64,000 nt of DNA from Ustilago trichophora (Eukaryota > Basidiomycota > Ustilaginomycetes > Ustilaginales > Ustilaginaceae). Below the pieces are notes generated by a model, which was given only the letters and a program-made list of their open reading frames with translations, was not told the DNA's origin and made no database searches. This document shows, piece by piece, positions 62,861 to 64,000 of this stretch (position 1 is the stretch's first letter; every line of letters begins with the position of its first letter). A program made the translations under genes and the position numbers. The stretch spans positions 1,240,001-1,304,000 of the forward strand of contig OOIN01000007.1 in assembly GCA_900323505.1 (NCBI GenBank), given 5' to 3'.

Positions 62861-63277
62861 ACCCTGCCGGTCTGTCCTCTTTTGCAACAGGATGCCGCTC
62901 CCAAGCAGCTGTTCAGCACAGTAGAGCGAGCCTCTGTCTGATGTGAACCGATGTGTAGGCCTTCGCGTGCAGAGGATTGGGGGCGATGCGAGGATAGAAT
63001 GTGAAGGAGTGTGAGGGTTAAGCAAGCATAGAGAAGGACAGCCGTCCAAGTGTGCACCTCGAAATTGACTCGCGTGCTGCACGCACGAACCCTGGTGACA
63101 CAGAGAAAAGTGTTGGTCTTTTGCTTAGTCAGCCTGACGCGTGGGCATTGTATGCAATTTGAAGTTGTTGGAATTCGACGCTCGGGACACTATCTGGAGC
63201 CTGCTGCATCCACACCTTCTCCTAGTCATCATCGACTCTGCCTCTTTGGCAAGCATCCCCTGGTGACAGTCGCAAGC
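62861..63277. promoter_or_regulatory. Divergent promoter GUP1 / APS1
   Basis: 417 bp between the chosen GUP1 start and the APS1 start codon. Part of it is open in the GUP1 frame and may be GUP1 leader. No clear motif. Confidence 0.5.
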
Positions 63278-63968
63278 ATGGCAGTAAGTATGCTAGGATC
63301 AATGCAGATCTGGATGCAGCCGTACAAATTGCTCAACTCTATGATCATACATCGAACCAATCTCGACTATCACAAATGACAGATCAACTGGATCCTCCTC
63401 ATCAGCCGACAAGGCAAAGTGCGGCTCGCAAAATGGTTTACGACCATGTCGCCCAAGGCGAAGCTCAAGATCACCAAGGATGTCACCCAGCTTGTCCTGG
63501 CGCGTCGAACCAGGATGTGCAACTTTCTCGAGTACAAGGATAGCAAAGTGGTCTATCGCAGATATGCATCGCTCTTTTTCGTAACGGGCATCAGTCAAGG
63601 GGACAACGAATTGGTGACGCTCGAAATCATTCACAGATACGTAGAGGTACTCGATCGATACTTCGGCAACGTGTGCGAGCTGGATCTCATTTTCAACTTC
63701 CAAAAGGCCTATGCGATCTTGGACGAGCTGATCATTGCAGGAGAGATGCAGGAGTCGTCCAAAAAGTCGGTGCTGCGGACTGTAAGCCAGAGCGATGCTA
63801 TTGAGGAGGCGGAGCAGTCTGAAGATGTGAGTACGCCCCACTTTCTCTGGACCAGGATTATGGGTCTTTGTGAAGGCATCGAGCCGATTGCTGATCTCTT
63901 GTCTTCTTACATTCATCTCTTGCCCCCGATGACAGTCACTGGCAAGGATCGGTAGCAGATCAGGTTAG
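63278..63968 (+). CDS. APS1: AP-1 adaptor sigma subunit, three exons with a 6-nt first coding exon
   Basis: CDS join(63278..63283, 63383..63826, 63936..63968), 160 aa. Exon 1 encodes only Met-Ala, followed by a GTAAGT donor. Exon 2 supplies the conserved INWILLISRQGKVRLAKWF, TQLVLARRTRMCNFLEYKD, KVVYRRYASLFFV, DNELVTLEIIHRYVEVLD, FGNVCELDLIFNFQKAYAILDEL and GEMQESSKKSVLR, which are diagnostic of AP-1 sigma rather than AP-2 or AP-3. Exon 3 gives SLARIGSRSG and a stop. The resulting start, MAINWILL, matches the usual fungal Aps1 start, which supports the microexon. The protein is the small subunit of the clathrin adaptor acting at the trans-Golgi and endosomes. The exon 3 end is less certain, as that tail varies in the family. 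Confidence 0.93.
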
Positions 63969-64000
63969 ATTTGCCGTTTCTGCGACTCTGAGTCCTTGCT

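Overview
This window is nuclear DNA from a fungus, most likely a basidiomycete smut (Ustilaginomycotina, Ustilago/Sporisorium-like). This is inferred from the long, mostly intronless CDSs, the few short introns (about 90-220 nt) with GTAAGT-type donors, the large Ser/Thr/Gln-rich extensions on conserved proteins, and a gene set of fungal housekeeping families. No species name can be proved from the sequence alone. I see no transposon, virus, CRISPR array or secondary-metabolite cluster.

Layout. 1-3.6 kb: start of a dihydroxy-acid dehydratase gene (cut by the window edge, minus), a small secreted double-psi beta-barrel protein (minus), and an intron-containing tRNA-Gly(GCC) (minus). 3.9-9.9 kb: a large PI-specific phospholipase C (minus) divergent from an acidic/basic zinc-finger protein (plus). 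10.1-14.9 kb: a DszC/SfnB-type flavin monooxygenase (minus) divergent from a three-exon zinc-type alcohol dehydrogenase (plus). 15.1-26.1 kb: an HD phosphohydrolase, an F-box/WD40 protein, a single-span membrane protein and a tail-anchored peroxin-26-like protein, all minus, with a gene-poor gap at 21.5-24.0 kb. 26.6-29.5 kb: a METTL3/IME4 m6A methyltransferase and an HSDL2-like SDR, both plus. 29.7-36.5 kb: an LRR + CCCH protein and the SMC5/6 subunit Nse3, both minus. 38.1-48.0 kb: a NIPA-type Mg transporter, an RBMS-type two-RRM protein and CHO2 (phosphatidylethanolamine methyltransferase), all plus. 48.5-54.2 kb: NPR3 (GATOR1/SEACIT) divergent from EMC3. 54.3-58.5 kb: a Bot1/mS45 mitoribosomal protein divergent from an unrecognised 811-aa membrane protein. 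59.0-64.0 kb: a four-span membrane protein and the MBOAT protein GUP1 (minus), the latter divergent from the AP-1 sigma subunit APS1 (plus), whose first coding exon is only 6 nt.

The genes do not form one pathway. Several act in membrane lipid and trafficking biology (PLC1, CHO2, GUP1, EMC3, APS1), but their adjacency looks incidental.

The most striking non-coding signal is a family of intergenic tracts built from the pentamers TACAG and TACTG. In register these are each other's reverse complement, so the tracts are partly or wholly palindromic and place a GTAC every 5 bp. They recur near 2.7, 12.6, 16.3, 26.3, 34.2, 34.6 and 60.3 kb, and I noticed none inside a CDS. Other points to check are a uORF whose stop overlaps the METTL3 start (ATGA), a 10-bp tandem repeat in the same promoter, a GTCACAT box cluster in the Bot1 divergent promoter, and a poly-His tract in NPR3.
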